The notes below the pieces were generated by a model. The model saw only the letters and a list, made by a program, of their open reading frames with translations. It made no database searches and was not told the origin of the DNA. Positions 1 through 8,603 of a stretch of DNA of 64,000 nt are shown here, piece after piece. The position numbers and the translations under genes are program-made. Numbering within the stretch: position 1 is the first letter of the stretch; each line of letters opens with the position of its first letter. Origin of the DNA: PXAP01 sp046483315 (GTDB taxonomy: Bacteria > Bacteroidota > Bacteroidia > Bacteroidales > PUMT01); the NCBI GenBank assembly GCA_046483315.1, contig JAWODJ010000072.1, positions 1-64,000 of the forward strand. Reading direction: 5' to 3'.

Positions 1-28
1 TGCCCTCCGTGTTAAATATATTTACGAT

Positions 29-1240
29 TTAATTATCCGTTTCACCTGTCATCAGGAAAAGCGGCTTCATTTCAAAACTCTCATATATTGGCCTCAGCCT
101 TTCAATGTTGTAATGCTTTTTTATGTCCACCAGTTTCTTGGTACTGGTAACCACATCTATAGGCACGTTGTCGTAACGACCGTTTTGTAAAACCACAAGC
201 CTGCCATGTATGCCTTTCAGAATCAGATCAAGTGCAAGGTTGCCAAAAGCCATAGGCACTATAGAGTCAATGGCATCAGGATCTCCGCCCCTGACAAGAT
301 ATCCCAGCTTCTGGTTAATTACATTGATCGGCTTGCCACCGTTAAATTTGGATGATATCCTTACCACTTCATTTGAAACCAGGTCGCCTATACCTCCAAG
401 CTTGGCATGCCCGTAGGCATCTTTCTCCTGGCTCTGGAAGACCACTTCACCTCCTTCGTACATTGCTCCTTCTGAAACAAGTACCACAGAATAGTTGCTG
501 GGGTTCTTTTTGCGATCTTCCACCATCAGCTTGGTGAGTTTCTCCATATTGAAGGTATATTCGGGTATAACACAGCGGTTTGCTGCTCCCGCCATAGTGG
601 GCAGCATGGCAGTGAATCCGGCATACCTTCCGAAAACCTCAAGTACAAGGAATCGTTCATGTGAACCCGCCGATGTACGCAATATATGGGTCATCATGAT
701 AGTACGGGTTATGCAGGTACTGAAGCCTATGCAATAATCCGTGCCCGGAACATCATTATCCATTGTTTTCGGGATGGCTATTACTTTTATGCCTTCTTTG
801 TATAATCTTACACCGTAACTGAGAGTGTCGTCACCTCCTATGGGGATCATAAAATCAATACCCAGAAAAGCCAGGTTCTTTAATACTTCCGGAGTGAGGT
901 CATTGATCTCATCTTTATACCTGTCCCTGAGGTGTTCCGGTACCTGGTTCTTTTTAACCTTACTTGGGTTTGTCCTTGAGCTGTGCAGGAATGTCCCGCC
1001 TGTCCTGCCGGCCTTGTTAACGATCTCTTCCGATAAATCGATGTAAAACTCTTTATTGTTGGCTTTGGGATCGGGTTTCATTTCCATTATCCCCGCCCAT
1101 CCGCGACGTATTCCAATAACCTTGAAACCTTCACGCAAAGCCCTTATTGTTACTGCCCTTATTGCAGGATTAAGTCCGGGAACATCCCCGCCGCCTGTAA
1201 GAATACCTATTATTCCTTTTACCTTTTTTGTTGTAGCCAT
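29..1240 (-). CDS. pfkA: 6-phosphofructokinase, pyrophosphate-type active-site signature
   Basis: Phosphofructokinase (403 aa) catalysing fructose-6-phosphate to fructose-1,6-bisphosphate in glycolysis. The N-terminal phosphate loop is visible as GILTGGGDVPGLN (about residues 12-24). The two positions that separate phosphoryl donors in this family read GGDD (135-138) and PKTMDND (157-163); ATP enzymes such as E. coli PfkA have GGDG and PGTIDND, whereas the Asp and Lys seen here are the combination known from PPi-dependent enzymes. The substrate motif GRYAG lies at 204-208. The length exceeds the roughly 320 aa of E. coli PfkA and fits the longer clade. The gene is transcribed alone; its stop lies 28 bases from the window edge. 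The family call is certain; PPi use is inferred from the two residues. Confidence 0.93.
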   Translation of the reverse strand: MATTKKVKGIIGILTGGGDVPGLNPAIRAVTIRALREGFKVIGIRRGWAGIMEMKPDPKANNKEFYIDLSEEIVNKAGRTGGTFLHSSRTNPSKVKKNQVPEHLRDRYKDEINDLTPEVLKNLAFLGIDFMIPIGGDDTLSYGVRLYKEGIKVIAIPKTMDNDVPGTDYCIGFSTCITRTIMMTHILRTSAGSHERFLVLEVFGRYAGFTAMLPTMAGAANRCVIPEYTFNMEKLTKLMVEDRKKNPSNYSVVLVSEGAMYEGGEVVFQSQEKDAYGHAKLGGIGDLVSNEVVRISSKFNGGKPINVINQKLGYLVRGGDPDAIDSIVPMAFGNLALDLILKGIHGRLVVLQNGRYDNVPIDVVTSTKKLVDIKKHYNIERLRPIYESFEMKPLFLMTGETDN

Positions 1241-1359
1241 GATAATATTAAGTTAATTGGTTGATATTTGAAAGGCCTAAAAGTATAAAAAAAACCACAA
1301 TGGTCAAATATGGCCACTTTTTATAATTTCAGATACTGTTTATTGTTTTGCAAAGTGTG

Positions 1360-1785
1360 TTACGGACAACTGGCAACTTGTTTTATATTCAGGTCATTAA
1401 TTTCCCAGATGAATTCATCAGATTCAATTTCTTCATTGGTCAGTTTATTGCTTTGATAATACATACCGTTTATTCTTCCTGTTTTGGCTAGTTTCCGGTT
1501 TATGCATAGCCGTGTGGTGTCGCTTCTTTCTTCCAGCATCGGACCCATAAAAAATTCAATTACATAACTTACCTCCACCGGGTAATCATTGTTGTTTTTT
1601 ATTTTTAACCTTAGTTCCAGGGGACTGCTTCTGTCAATCCATGTCGAATGTACCCACCTGTACTGTATGTCTACGCCTTCCACCGTGGAATGGTCAATGT
1701 AACGTACCTGAGCTTCTGATATATGAACTGTGCCGGCAGCACTGAAGAGAAGCAAAAAAATTGTAAATACAAAAAAACGTCTCAT
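1360..1785 (-). CDS. small exported protein of unknown function
   Basis: I do not recognise this 141-aa protein. Residues 1-25 form a signal peptide (MRRFFVFTIFLLLFSAAGT then a small-residue stretch ending near SEAQ), so it is probably periplasmic or surface-associated. The rest is soluble, with alternating beta-like segments (for example LELRLKIKNNNDYPVEVSYVI) and two cysteines, one near the C-terminus (VASCP). It lies 32 bases downstream of pheT on the same strand and may be co-transcribed, but nothing ties its role to pheT. No lipobox is seen. Confidence 0.75.
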   Translation of the reverse strand: MRRFFVFTIFLLLFSAAGTVHISEAQVRYIDHSTVEGVDIQYRWVHSTWIDRSSPLELRLKIKNNNDYPVEVSYVIEFFMGPMLEERSDTTRLCINRKLAKTGRINGMYYQSNKLTNEEIESDEFIWEINDLNIKQVASCP

Positions 1786-1817
1786 GGTAATAAATTTTAG
1801 TTAGTAAATGATCATGG

Positions 1818-4268
1818 TTATTTTCTTATCCTGGCCCCTGCCTTCTTTTCAAAGGCTGTGGCCAATTTGTTCATTACAGCATCGATCTGGCTGTCTTTAA
1901 GCGTACGTTCCATGTCCTGCAGAATAAAGGTGATGGCGTAGGACTTTTTATTCTTTGAGATCTTTTCTCCTTCATATACATCAAAAAGGTTTAAACTTTT
2001 CAGAAGGTTTTTTTCAGTTTCAAAGGCGATATTTTTAATAGTCTGAAAACTGACCTCCCTGTTAAGTTCCATGGCAAGGTCGCGGCGCACTTCCGGAAAC
2101 CTCGGAAGTTCGGAGTAGACAATTTTCTTGTTTGCTGCATGCCTTACCAGCTCATCCCATCTTATATCGGCATAGAAAACTTCATTTTTGATACCGGCAG
2201 CTTCCCTTATTGCCGGACAGACCGATCCGTACTCTGCAATAACCTTGTCTCCTGCAGATAGCTGCAATCCGTATAGAAATATCCCGTTGCTGGTATCTTC
2301 ATGTTCCATCATATCCGGATCAATGCCTGTACGCCTGATAACCTGATTGCTGTATGCTTTTATGTCGTAGAAATTGCAGTCTTTCTTTTTCCTGTTCCAC
2401 ATGTCCTTACCTGTTCCCGACAAAAAAAGTGCCAGGTGCAGTGATTCATGATAATTCTTCAGATCATTTCTGGTTTTGTCATTACCGGCATAGCTGTAAG
2501 TGTTTCCGAATTCATAAAGTTTAAGATCGGGATTTTTCCTGTTGGTGTTATACAATATAGTCTCCAGTCCCCCAAACAGCAAAGTTTGCCGCATGCTGTC
2601 AAGATCGTTACTGAGAGGGTTGATGATCCTGACCAGTTTTTCTTCCGGGTACGGGGGTAAATTGTTGTAATATGCTGACCTGGTAAGTGAGTTGGAAATT
2701 ATCTCATTAAATCCGAGGCTAGTCAGCATATCTGCAACCGTATGGAGGTACTTTTCCTTATCCGGTTTTGGAGAATATGAGAGGGTTGAATGCACGCTAT
2801 CGGGTACAGTAACAGTATTGTATCCGTAAATACGCATAATTTCCTCAACTACATCTGCCTGCCTTGTAACATCAACCCTGTAAAGCGGTATTTCAAGCGA
2901 AAGCCTGTTACCGGTTTCTTTTTGCACTTTAAAGTCCAGCAGTCTCAGGATTCTTATTATTTTTGGCTCAGGAATTTCTTCCCCTATGAGTCTGGTAACA
3001 TAATCAAGATCCAGCTCAAGTTTCACAGGATCAACGGGTTTCGGGTAGACGTCTGTCACATCCGATGAGATTCTGCCTCCGGCAATCTCCTTTATCAGCA
3101 GTGCGGCCCTCTTCAGGGCATAAACTGTAACGGAGGGATCGGTGCCCCGCTCGAAACGGAAAGATGCATCGGTGCTTAGCCCGTGTCTGCGGGAGGTTTT
3201 TCGGACGGAAACAGGGTCGAAACATGCACTTTCAAGGAAAACACTGGTTGTTGATTCGGTTACTCCCGACCCTGTACCACCAAATACCCCGGCAATACAC
3301 ATTCCTTCTTCAGCATTGCATATCATCAGGTCTTCGGACGACAGTTCCCGTTCCTGTTCATCGAGTGTGACAAACCTGGTTTTATCGGGTAACTGCCCGA
3401 CAATCACTTTTCTCCCTTTTATACTGTCGGCATTAAATGCATGAAGGGGCTGTCCAGTTTCATGCAATACATAGTTTGTTATATCGACAATATTGTTTAC
3501 CGGTTTCAACCCAATAGCCTTCAGTCTGTTCTGCAACCACGCAGGTGACGGTGCTACCTCAACCCCGGTAATGGTCAACCCCGAGTAACGTATGCAACTG
3601 TCAGGATCAGTAATTGTTATATCAACAGGATAATCATTGTTATCAGGTTTAAATTCAGCTGTATCCGGTCGAATTAATTCTACATCCCCTGTCTGTCCCA
3701 GCCATGCTGCCAGGTCACGGGCCACACCAAAGTGGGAGGCAGCGTCAATCCGGTTTGGAGTGAGACCGATTTCAAATACTGTGTCATTCTCAATATTGAA
3801 ATATTCACTTGCCGGGGTGCCAGGTACTGCATTCCCGTCTAGTACCATGATTCCTTCGTGTGAATCGCCAATGCCCAGCTCATCTTCGGCACAGATCATC
3901 CCTTCAGATATCTCACCCCTGATCTTTGTCTTTTTGATTCTCAGGCTCTTATTATTCATATGAAGTGTTGTTCCCACCAATGCAACAGGTACTTTCTGCC
4001 CCTGTTCCACATTTGGTGCACCACATACTATCCGGAGTATTTTGCCGCCTCCGGTGTCAACCTGTGCAAGATACAGTTTGTCTGCATCAGGATGTTTTTT
4101 GCATGCGGTCACTTCACCAATAACAACTCCCTGGAGGTCACCTTTGACCGACCGGAACGATTCAACTGCTTCCACTTCAAGCCCTGTGTTAGTGAGTATC
4201 TCAGATATCTCCCGGGGGGTCAGGTCTGTAGGTACATATTGTTTAAGCCAGTTATATGAAATCTTCAT
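1818..4268 (-). CDS. pheT: phenylalanyl-tRNA synthetase beta subunit
   Basis: Beta chain (816 aa) of the heterotetrameric PheRS that charges tRNA-Phe; the alpha chain (pheS) is not in this window. In order it shows the N-terminal start KISYNWLKQYV, an EMAP/OB-type tRNA-binding domain (about 40-150, with HPDADKLYLAQVD), the B3/B4 editing region (about 215-395), B5 (about 405-475), a catalytic-like core, and a C-terminal ferredoxin-fold anticodon-binding domain (about 720-816, starting YSELPRFPEVRRDLA). The length is normal for the bacterial family. It is divergent from surE across a 194-bp AT-rich gap carrying a candidate palindromic operator. Confidence 0.97.
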   Translation of the reverse strand: MKISYNWLKQYVPTDLTPREISEILTNTGLEVEAVESFRSVKGDLQGVVIGEVTACKKHPDADKLYLAQVDTGGGKILRIVCGAPNVEQGQKVPVALVGTTLHMNNKSLRIKKTKIRGEISEGMICAEDELGIGDSHEGIMVLDGNAVPGTPASEYFNIENDTVFEIGLTPNRIDAASHFGVARDLAAWLGQTGDVELIRPDTAEFKPDNNDYPVDITITDPDSCIRYSGLTITGVEVAPSPAWLQNRLKAIGLKPVNNIVDITNYVLHETGQPLHAFNADSIKGRKVIVGQLPDKTRFVTLDEQERELSSEDLMICNAEEGMCIAGVFGGTGSGVTESTTSVFLESACFDPVSVRKTSRRHGLSTDASFRFERGTDPSVTVYALKRAALLIKEIAGGRISSDVTDVYPKPVDPVKLELDLDYVTRLIGEEIPEPKIIRILRLLDFKVQKETGNRLSLEIPLYRVDVTRQADVVEEIMRIYGYNTVTVPDSVHSTLSYSPKPDKEKYLHTVADMLTSLGFNEIISNSLTRSAYYNNLPPYPEEKLVRIINPLSNDLDSMRQTLLFGGLETILYNTNRKNPDLKLYEFGNTYSYAGNDKTRNDLKNYHESLHLALFLSGTGKDMWNRKKKDCNFYDIKAYSNQVIRRTGIDPDMMEHEDTSNGIFLYGLQLSAGDKVIAEYGSVCPAIREAAGIKNEVFYADIRWDELVRHAANKKIVYSELPRFPEVRRDLAMELNREVSFQTIKNIAFETEKNLLKSLNLFDVYEGEKISKNKKSYAITFILQDMERTLKDSQIDAVMNKLATAFEKKAGARIRK

Positions 4269-4349
4269 TGTTTAACTGATATATTTTAATTACTGAAAGA
4301 TCCGTAAAATTTATGATTTTATATCAACACCCAAAAGTAAGGAAAAATG

Positions 4350-4357
4350 CAAAATTA
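4350..4357 (-). promoter_or_regulatory. possible -7 element for pheT
   Basis: Read on the minus strand this is TAATTTTG, matching the Bacteroidota -7 consensus TAnnTTTG. No TTG box is seen 19-21 bases further upstream, so the call rests on one element. It would give a pheT leader of about 75 bases. Confidence 0.25.
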
Positions 4358-4368
4358 GGTAACCTAAT
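4354..4368. promoter_or_regulatory. 15-bp perfect inverted repeat, candidate operator
   Basis: ATTAGGT-A-ACCTAAT is a perfect inverted repeat with a single central base. It overlaps the possible pheT -7 element and lies about 37 bases upstream of the surE -33 box, so a dimeric regulator bound here could affect either promoter. No regulator gene is adjacent, so the role is inferred from symmetry and position only. Confidence 0.3.
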
Positions 4369-4404
4369 ACAGTATAAATACTAAAAGGTAAAACAGAAAT
4401 TTCA

Positions 4405-4434
4405 TTGAAACTAGTGTGCAAATAAATATATTTG
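4405..4434 (+). promoter_or_regulatory. promoter of the surE-lpxB-gldFG operon
   Basis: TTG (4405-4407) and TATATTTG (4427-4434) are separated by 19 bases, matching the -33/-7 pair of the Bacteroidota primary sigma factor. Transcription would start near 4440, leaving a leader of about 22 bases. The -7 element lies inside an inverted repeat with arms GCAAATA and TATTTGC (4418-4435). Confidence 0.6.
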
Positions 4435-4462
4435 CATATTATATAATCTAAAAGGATATAAA

Positions 4463-5254
4463 TTGAAAAAGGACAACAATAAGCCACTTATACTGGTTAC
4501 CAATGATGACGGCATAAATGCACCGGGACTAAAGGCTTTGACCGAACTTGCAAAAAACATTGGAGATGTTATATCGGTTGCGCCTGACGAGGGCCGTTCA
4601 GGAATGTCCCATGCTATTACAATAAAGTATCCGTTGCGGGTGAATAAAATCCGTGAGGAGGATGGTTATGTTTCCTATTCATGTTCGGGAACTCCGGCGG
4701 ACTGTGTTAAGATTGCAATTAACCAGATAATGGATCGTAAGCCTGATATCCTTCTTTCGGGAATTAACCACGGATCCAATTCGTCTATATCTGTAGTTTA
4801 CAGTGGCACGATGGCAGCAGCCATTGAGGGCGGATTACACGGAGTGCCCTCTATCGGACTGTCTGTTACCGATTATTCATCAAGGCCTGATTTTTCCACC
4901 TCTCTCCTTTACGGGGAAAAGATTATTAAAAATACACTGCTTAAAGGTCTTCCTGGGGGAGTTTGCCTTAATGTAAATTTTCCCAGGTTATCTCCAGGCG
5001 AGATAAACGGTATCAGGATATGCAGACAGGCAAGGGGTTTATGGATAGAGGAATTTGATAAGCGCACTGATCCTCACCGCCGCGATTATTACTGGCTTAC
5101 AGGATATTTTGAAAATTATGAGCCGGAAGCGGAAGATACTGATGAGTGGGCGCTCAAAAATCAATATGTCTCTGTAGTTCCTGTAAGGACAGACTTTTCC
5201 GATTTAAATGCAATGGACCAACTCAGATCCCTTTATGCAAAAGCCACCGTATAA
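4463..5254 (+). CDS. surE: 5'/3'-nucleotidase SurE
   Basis: SurE-family metal-dependent nucleoside monophosphate phosphatase (263 aa). The metal-binding Asp pair is in LVTNDDGINAPG (D15, D16), with Ser45 in DEGRSGMSH and Asn102 in SGINHGSNSS, the usual four ligands. The start is a TTG at 4463, preceded by AAAGGA at 4451; no ATG in the frame precedes the conserved motif. It opens a plus-strand run in which lpxB and envelope genes follow with short gaps or overlaps, driven by the promoter at 4405-4434. Confidence 0.96.
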   Translation: MKKDNNKPLILVTNDDGINAPGLKALTELAKNIGDVISVAPDEGRSGMSHAITIKYPLRVNKIREEDGYVSYSCSGTPADCVKIAINQIMDRKPDILLSGINHGSNSSISVVYSGTMAAAIEGGLHGVPSIGLSVTDYSSRPDFSTSLLYGEKIIKNTLLKGLPGGVCLNVNFPRLSPGEINGIRICRQARGLWIEEFDKRTDPHRRDYYWLTGYFENYEPEAEDTDEWALKNQYVSVVPVRTDFSDLNAMDQLRSLYAKATV

Positions 5255-5531
5255 TTCACAAAAAACAGGTCTGATTGCAGGGATGATCCTTCCTTTAATC
5301 TCATTCATCATTTTTTACCTGGTAAGGTACAGGCACATCCCGGTTAATGAGTTTCTTGATTTTGTATATTTCAGGGGTGTTCTTTCACCTCTTTTAAGCC
5401 TCAATATTTTGCCCAACCTGATCCTTTTTTATATTTTCATCAGAAAGAATTATCTTTTATCTGCCCGTGGTGTTCTGATTGCAACATTCTTTTTTGCCCT
5501 GATGGTGTTGTTTATAAAGATTTTTTCCTGA
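5235..5531 (+). CDS. small three-helix membrane protein
   Basis: A 98-aa hydrophobic protein with three predicted membrane segments, beginning near GLIAGMILPLISF, LSLNILPNLILFY and ATFFFALMVLFI. Its function is unknown. The ATG at 5235 overlaps the end of surE by 20 bases; an in-frame ATG at 5208 would add nine residues. It ends 3 bases before lpxB, so it is probably translated as part of the surE-lpxB transcript. Small membrane proteins in this place are common in Bacteroidota, which argues that it is a real gene. Confidence 0.7.
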   Translation: MQKPPYNSQKTGLIAGMILPLISFIIFYLVRYRHIPVNEFLDFVYFRGVLSPLLSLNILPNLILFYIFIRKNYLLSARGVLIATFFFALMVLFIKIFS

Positions 5532-5534
5532 ATT

Positions 5535-6665
5535 ATGAAGTATTATATTATTGCCGGGGAGGCTTCAGGTGATCTGCATGGATCTTCACTTATGAAGGCA
5601 TTGCAAAATGCAGACCCCTCTGCCGATTTCAGGTTCTGGGGTGGCGATCTAATGATGGCTGCAGGCGGGACACTTGTAAGCCATATAAAAAAGAGCTCAT
5701 TCATGGGTTTCTGGGAGGTCTTCCTGAATATCCGGTCTGTTCTCGCTGCCATAAGTCTCTGTAAGCGTGATATTATTCGTTATAAGCCCGATGCCCTGAT
5801 CCTGGTTGATTACCCCGGGTTTAACCTGCGTATTGCCAAATTCGCCGGTAAACTGGGCACCAGGGTCTTTTATTATATATCCCCAAAAGTATGGGCATGG
5901 AACCAATCACGTGTGAAGACGATAAAAAAATATGTTGACCATATGCTCACCATCTTTCCTTTTGAAACTGCTTTTTATGAAAAGTTTGATTATAAGGTCG
6001 ATTATGTAGGAAATCCGCTCATTGATGCAATTGAGAACAGACCCCGCAAAGATGAGGAGTTTGATCAGTTTGCTGCAAGGAATGGCCTGTCTGGCAAGCC
6101 GGTGATCGCCATTCTTGCCGGAAGCCGTATTCATGAGATTGACAATTGCCTTCCCGTCATGTTATCAGTTACACAGTATTACCCGGAATACCAGTTTGTC
6201 ATTGCCGGAGCACCCGCGATAGATCACGGTGTTTATCTTAAATACACCGGGAACAGGTTCCCTGTTATTTTCGGTGAGACCTATTCCATACTCAGTCATG
6301 CTTCGGCTGCCATGGTTGTTAGCGGAACAGCCACACTTGAGGCGGCACTTCTGGGTGTTCCCATTATAGTATGTTATAAGGGCTCTTTTATATCTTATCA
6401 GATTGCCCGGCGGATTATTAATGTTGAATATATTTCACTGGTAAACCTGATTATGGAGAGGGAGGTTGTGAGGGAACTTATCCAGCATGAATTTAACAGC
6501 AGTAATCTGAAATATGAACTTGACAGGTTGTTATTTGATAAAAAATACAGGGATAAAATGGTTCATGACATCGGGAAACTCAGGCAGATAATGGGAAAAG
6601 GCGGTGCTTCCAGGAGAGCGGCCGGGTTGATAACCGGGTATCTCAAAAAGAACAACGACAGGTAA
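5535..6665 (+). CDS. lpxB: lipid-A-disaccharide synthase
   Basis: GT19 glycosyltransferase (376 aa) that joins UDP-2,3-diacylglucosamine and lipid X to form the lipid A disaccharide at the inner face of the cytoplasmic membrane. It begins with the family hallmark IIAGEASGDLHGS (about residues 5-17) and later shows SPKVWAWNQSR and, near the C-terminus, the nucleotide-sugar region VSGTATLEAALLGVPIIVCYK. The length is typical. It overlaps the next gene by one base (TAATG), indicating coupled translation. Confidence 0.97.
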   Translation: MKYYIIAGEASGDLHGSSLMKALQNADPSADFRFWGGDLMMAAGGTLVSHIKKSSFMGFWEVFLNIRSVLAAISLCKRDIIRYKPDALILVDYPGFNLRIAKFAGKLGTRVFYYISPKVWAWNQSRVKTIKKYVDHMLTIFPFETAFYEKFDYKVDYVGNPLIDAIENRPRKDEEFDQFAARNGLSGKPVIAILAGSRIHEIDNCLPVMLSVTQYYPEYQFVIAGAPAIDHGVYLKYTGNRFPVIFGETYSILSHASAAMVVSGTATLEAALLGVPIIVCYKGSFISYQIARRIINVEYISLVNLIMEREVVRELIQHEFNSSNLKYELDRLLFDKKYRDKMVHDIGKLRQIMGKGGASRRAAGLITGYLKKNNDR

Positions 6666-7822
6666 TGTTAATATCCAGGGTTTTTATACAATTTACTGTT
6701 CTGATGTCTTTAAGTTCCTCATTGTATTCGGGGACTTTCCGGGTAAATATTTTCAGTGAGCATTCGGTATACACTGTTGTAATTTCTCCCGGGAGGGGAA
6801 TATACCGGCTGGTAACGGACGGGGAAGAGAGGATTGTTATCGGGGAAAATGATGTTATTTATGTTTCGGTTGCGGAAGAGATGCTTATGCTCAGAGGCAG
6901 ATCCGGCTTTATCGGATCTTTTCAAAATGTCTCTTTTAAAGCGACTGAAGCAGGCAGTGAGTTCAGCATAAGGCCCGTTGATCCCTTTATGGAAAGAGCA
7001 TATTATCATGGCAGCCTTGAGCTGAGTGTTGATCTGGGCAGGATAAGGATTGTCAATGCTGTGGATGAAAATATCTATCTTGCCGGTGTTGTCGAAGCCG
7101 AATCAGGTAAAAATGCACACGATATGTATTACAGGGCGCAGGCAATAATATGCCGCACCTATCTTTACGGCAACCTTAGCCGTCATGAAGATGAGGGGTT
7201 TCATCTGTGTGACGGGGTGCATTGCCAGGTATATAAAGGCATACTTACCGGTGATAAGACTGTTTATGCAGCGGTAATTGAAACTTCCGGTAAAGTGATT
7301 ACGCAGGGAGACAGCATACTTATTACTGCAGCTTTTCACTCAAATTGCGGCGGACAGACTGTCAATTCCGAAGATGTATGGCTGGTGTACAGGCCTTATC
7401 TTCGTTCTGTGTATGATCCCTATTGCAGTGACAGCAGAAGTTCATCATGGGAAATAATGATAGATGCCGGTAAATGGGAATCGTATTTGTCCGCAATGGG
7501 CCTGGTAAATAAATACGATCCTCACGGTACGGCAAATTTTGCTTTTACACAACAGGACAGAAATGTCTGTTACAGTTCTAACGGGAAAGTTATACCCTTT
7601 ACAAAGATCAGGAGTGACTGGAATTTCAGATCGGCTTATTTTGATATTGAACCGGATGACCGGGGAGAAAAGTTACTTGTAAGAGGGCGTGGTTCCGGAC
7701 ATGGTGTCGGACTTTGTCAGGAAGGTGCCATGGAAATGGCCGGAAGGGGGTATAATTTTATTGACATATTGCTGTTTTACTATACGGATATCAGGATATC
7801 AGATATTGATAACCTGTTATGA
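6665..7822 (+). CDS. SpoIID/LytB-family exported protein
   Basis: A 385-aa protein with an N-terminal hydrophobic signal segment (about 1-22) and a SpoIID/LytB domain. The domain shows a VVEAESGKNAHDMYYRAQAI block (about residue 140), the conserved AFHSNCGGQT, and the C-terminal GRGSGHGVGLCQEGAMEMA. SpoIID of Bacillus is a lytic transglycosylase acting on denuded peptidoglycan; in Gram-negative Bacteroidota the homologues are presumed cell-wall-active exported proteins. It shares one base with lpxB, placing it in an envelope-biogenesis operon. The start is fixed by the TAATG overlap. Confidence 0.88.
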   Translation: MLISRVFIQFTVLMSLSSSLYSGTFRVNIFSEHSVYTVVISPGRGIYRLVTDGEERIVIGENDVIYVSVAEEMLMLRGRSGFIGSFQNVSFKATEAGSEFSIRPVDPFMERAYYHGSLELSVDLGRIRIVNAVDENIYLAGVVEAESGKNAHDMYYRAQAIICRTYLYGNLSRHEDEGFHLCDGVHCQVYKGILTGDKTVYAAVIETSGKVITQGDSILITAAFHSNCGGQTVNSEDVWLVYRPYLRSVYDPYCSDSRSSSWEIMIDAGKWESYLSAMGLVNKYDPHGTANFAFTQQDRNVCYSSNGKVIPFTKIRSDWNFRSAYFDIEPDDRGEKLLVRGRGSGHGVGLCQEGAMEMAGRGYNFIDILLFYYTDIRISDIDNLL

Positions 7823-7865
7823 TATTACTCCGTACTGAGAATATGACATAAAATATAATCTGATA

Positions 7866-8597
7866 ATGTTTACATTGATTAACAAGGAGATAGGCAGTTT
7901 TTTCAGTTCACTTACCGGGTACGTTGTAATAATTGTTTTTTTGATTATCAGCGGACTGTTTGTATGGGTCTTTCCGGGTCAGCTGAATGTACCTGACAGT
8001 GGTTATGCCACCCTTGATACACTTTTTATAATTGCTCCATGGGTCTTTTTGTTTCTTGTTCCTGCCGTTACAATGCGAATGTTTGCCGAAGAGAAAAAAT
8101 CAGGCACAATGGAGCTTTTACTGGTAAGGCCTCTTACAGACCTGCAGATTGTAATGGCAAAGTTTGTATCTGCGGTAGTACTGGTTGTTATTTCATTACT
8201 GCCCACACTGATATATTTCTGGTCAGTTTACAACCTTGGAAATCCTCCGGGAAATTTAGATACAGGCGCGATTTGGGGTTCTTATATCGGACTGGTTCTG
8301 CTTGCTGGCGGTTACGCTTCCATAGGTATTTTTGCTTCTTCGCTTTCTGAAAATCTGATTGTGGCCTTTATTATTGCAGTTCTGCTGTGTTTTATATTCT
8401 TTACCGGGTTTGAGATGATCAGTGCCCTGCCAATTCCCCTGAGGGCAGAGGAATTATTATTGTATCTTGGTATTAATGACCATTACAGGTCAATAAGCAG
8501 GGGTGTGATTGATACCCGTGATGTTGTATATTTTGTTGCACTTATTGCTTTTTTTATCCTTTTAACCCGTACAGTGCTTCAGAGCAGAAAATGGTAA
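7866..8597 (+). CDS. gldF: ABC transporter permease GldF
   Basis: Membrane permease (243 aa) of the GldA-GldF-GldG ABC system first described in gliding flavobacteria. About six transmembrane segments are seen, plus the conserved cytoplasmic block MRMFAEEKKSGTMELLLVRP after the second. gldG follows after 6 bases, the standard arrangement. The ATPase partner GldA is not in the window. Non-gliding Bacteroidales also keep gldFG, so the gene alone does not indicate motility. Confidence 0.93.
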   Translation: MFTLINKEIGSFFSSLTGYVVIIVFLIISGLFVWVFPGQLNVPDSGYATLDTLFIIAPWVFLFLVPAVTMRMFAEEKKSGTMELLLVRPLTDLQIVMAKFVSAVVLVVISLLPTLIYFWSVYNLGNPPGNLDTGAIWGSYIGLVLLAGGYASIGIFASSLSENLIVAFIIAVLLCFIFFTGFEMISALPIPLRAEELLLYLGINDHYRSISRGVIDTRDVVYFVALIAFFILLTRTVLQSRKW

Positions 8598-8603
8598 AAA
8601 CAG

